NCBI GenBank assembly: GCA_013399875.1
Contig: VXAZ01009646.1
Location: forward strand, 124,001 to 188,000
Length of the DNA stretch: 64,000 nucleotides
Source: Gymnorhina tibicen
Lineage: Eukaryota > Chordata > Aves > Passeriformes > Artamidae
Reading direction: 5' to 3'
The notes under the pieces were generated by a model, which worked only from the letters and a program-made list of their open reading frames with translations, was not told the origin of the DNA and did no database searches. This document shows, piece by piece, positions 61,557 to 64,000 of this stretch (within the stretch, counting starts at the first letter, position 1; each line of letters begins with the position of its first letter). A program made the translations under genes and the position numbers.

Positions 61557-62430
61557 TGAGTCCTGATTGTTATCTTTTCTACAGCATCTTCATCCCATGG
61601 AAGCTACAGCTTTATAAAATGAAAAGTAGCAGATAAGAGGCAGCTTGCAGTGGAGATTGAAGATTATTTTATTAATTTAAAAACTATAATGTCTTAAATT
61701 TTATCTGCTTAAAATTAAATGAATCAAACCATGATCCACTGAAGTATTAACAAGATTTCAATTAAACTTTGCCACAGTGTTCTTACTCAGTTATTCTTTC
61801 CACTGCCAGGTAGGAGGAACCCCTTATTATAATACACCTGTAAATGTTGGACCCCAATTGCCACGTAATAATGTGATGATAATATAATGCAAATTCTGCA
61901 AAATATCTGTAATTAAGTATTTGTGAGACTTGATAATGGCTCCTCTACTATCATGAAACTTTAAATCTATATGGAGGTTATTTCTTAGCATTCATACTAT
62001 TCTAACAATAATTTGTATTTAATATCATACTCTGTCTATTTTGATTATATTTTATAATAAGCTACAGCAGGATTACTTATTGGATGTTTCTTAATTTGCA
62101 TAATGAGCTCCTTAAATTTCTGAATTTGGAAGCAATCATCCCAGAACTTTGTTTTTAAAAACACGTAGTCCCAAGTACCAGGGAACGTGTAAAGGAAAAT
62201 ATTTCCTTGAGTATAGGGTAATTTGAAGCAGAATTTCTGAGTCACCTTCTTCAGTATGTTCATGTGTTGGTTGTGAAAGAAATGAAATATTAGATAGATG
62301 GCATACAGTGGTAAAAAAATCCAGAATGCCCATTTTCACTTGATGATAAAAGTGTTCACCTTCCCTGAACTCTTGCTTTGACTGACCAGTGTCCCTAATT
62401 CTATCTCTGTATGTTCATTAAATTTTTTAT

Positions 62431-62560
62431 TTATATGTATCCACATACACAGGCACATGTATGTATATGCATGTGTTACTTAGTACATGTTTTTGTATAT
62501 TAAATATTATTAATGTGCATATTGCATATATTGTACGTACACATTAAATTTCTCAGTATA
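62431..62560. repeat. Degenerate TA/CA-rich tract
   Basis: Imperfect alternating sequence of TATGTATC, CACATACACAG, GTATGTATATGCATGTG, GTATATTAAATATTATTAATG and CATATTGCATATATTGTACG. It is an eroded (TA/TG/CA)n microsatellite; a similar tract occurs at about 63032-63112. Confidence 0.6.
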
Positions 62561-63031
62561 ATTAGCAGCATTAGAAGTTTTTATGCAGATTGATTTATCT
62601 GTTTTGTAATAGCAAAATTTTAGACCCCAAGAATTTTTCGCCTCACTCCCTGAAGTGTGAGCAACAGTTTCGTGCAGCTCACTTTTTAATTAGTGGTGCC
62701 ACCTACTTCCTGAGGTAATTTACCTTGTGTCATTCTAATACCCAGTATATCCCCATGGCTGCTGGATCTACATCCCCTGCTAAGAGCAGTGGTGGAAATG
62801 AGTAAACCTATGTAATGTACTTGTGGCATTTGCTGCACAGTGTAGTTAGCAGAAGAAAAACATTAATTTAAAATCTATTATACTTGAAGCTTTCACTGTT
62901 AAATGACCACTCTACCTCAAGGCCAGGTGCTGGAAGAAGCTAACTTAATGTGAAATGCTCCCTATTGTTTATTTGGGTTTAATTTTTGTGGTTTCTTTTG
63001 GCATTATTATTCTATTTTTAGGAGCATGAGA

Positions 63032-63112
63032 CATATAGTATAACTATATTTATACACGCACATGCATATAAAAATTATATTATAAAATATGTCCACGTGT
63101 ATATTTACATGT
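63032..63112. repeat. Degenerate TA-rich tract
   Basis: ATATAGTATAACTATATTTATACACGCACATGCATATAAAAATTATATTATA-type sequence, an imperfect TA/CA-rich microsatellite like that at 62431-62560. Confidence 0.6.
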
Positions 63113-64000
63113 CTAAGGAGTTAGGCTTCTTAGAAATCCTTACTATTGAATGGAGGGCACTTCAGCCCCTTAACACTTTGAATTCTGCCCTATGTGATCA
63201 GTATTGATCTTTCCTGTGCAGTTTCAGGGTCAGTGTGACACTGTAAACCCCATAATTTAAGATCTATGTAAACAAACACGCCTAAATCCTGATGTTTAAA
63301 ATGCTTCAAAGAAGTGCTGCTTGTACAGTGATTTCTGTAAACTTGTATTTTGTCTGGATGATTGACGTTTACGAAGCATTAACAAAATGTAACAATGCAG
63401 TCTCCCAGCTACTCCCATTTAAATTCGTGTGCTGAGGATCATCTGCCCCGATGTGCCCAGACAGCCCTGTTCCTGTCAATGCTCCTCTTGCTAATCTCAG
63501 GGACCTTGATCAATGATTTCTGCAGAAGAAAATCACTAAAGGTTTAGGGAGGAATCAGACCTCACTGCTATTTCCCCTGTATTGCTATCTCAAGATCTCC
63601 TTGTCAGGCTCTGTGTAATAGGATGGGGAAAGGGTTTATTCTCCTGGCTCATGTCCGGCAGATCCCTTTAAGTTTTCCCTGAGATACTGCCTTTCTTGCT
63701 CCGTTAAATCTCTAAGTCACTGATTTAACCTGATGGAACCAAACTTCCAGTGGAAAAGTACAGCTAGGAAACACTCCCTTCTGAAAATCAAATCCTTGAC
63801 TGTGCAAGGTGAATTCAAAAGATAAAATCTTGTGGTTAGTGCACTGCATTAGGATTAGGAAAACTGAGTTTTGCTGGTTAGCTCTGGGCTCCTTTCAAAA
63901 GGCTTTTGGGTCGGACCCTTAAATAGATGTGAGTCTACTGAAATAATTCTGCATAACACTCTTGTAGAGGTGTTATGACCACAAGTATGATGAAATAGGA

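Larger units (their letters stand above)
57318..64000. other. Unannotated AT-rich DNA
   Basis: No gene or mobile element was recognised to the window end. Small simple repeats are listed separately. A GC-richer patch at about 60940-61120 carries a 117-codon minus frame (60773-61126) and a 71-codon plus frame, both without family features. The stretch at about 57475-57720 has the homeodomain-site texture seen in conserved non-coding DNA, without proof. Confidence 0.5.

Overview
The window reads as non-coding vertebrate nuclear DNA, most likely from a bird. Composition is AT-rich (roughly 38-40 % GC by eye) with sparse CpG. There are no closely packed ORFs, Shine-Dalgarno sites or operons. The interspersed elements that can be recognised are of avian type: CR1 LINE fragments with the characteristic 3' tail, several solo LTRs of endogenous retroviruses that resemble families common in songbird and other neoavian genomes, and old MIR-like SINE remnants shared by amniotes. 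No gene, exon, tRNA, rRNA or CRISPR array could be supported. The longest open frame is 209 codons and falls in the one GC-rich patch; all open frames look like chance. The window is therefore best described as a gene desert or part of a very large intron. Its locus cannot be named from sequence alone.

Layout. 1-8.6 kb: unique AT-rich DNA with a MIR-like remnant near 0.6 kb and an unexplained 23-bp exact direct repeat (7435 and 8606) flanking about 1.15 kb. 8.77-9.8 kb: a compositional anomaly made of an A/C-only tract, a TATA-like box, a CpG-dense GC-rich block and a downstream AATAAA. 13.2-13.5 kb: a CR1 body fragment. 15.7-16.0 kb: a 5'-truncated LTR joined directly to a CR1 tail. 26.4-31.4 kb: three solo LTRs of three different types within 5 kb. 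31.4-48.4 kb: long unique stretch with a paired GGATTA/TAATCC site at 38.46 kb. 48.47-48.57 kb: a CR1 tail with what looks like a tiny internal inversion. 49.50-49.64 kb: a clean 10-bp minisatellite with 14 units. 50.5-50.7 kb: a second MIR-like remnant. 50.7-64 kb: unique AT-rich DNA with poly-T, C/A and TA-rich simple tracts.

Nothing here works together as a gene system. The informative content is repeat history (nested and rearranged CR1/LTR pieces), one possible cryptic promoter or CpG patch, and several AT-rich stretches that could be conserved regulatory elements but cannot be shown to be so without comparison to other birds. No exciting undescribed system was found. The items most worth checking are the 8.8-9.8 kb island, the CR1 micro-inversion, the minisatellite and the 23-bp direct repeat.
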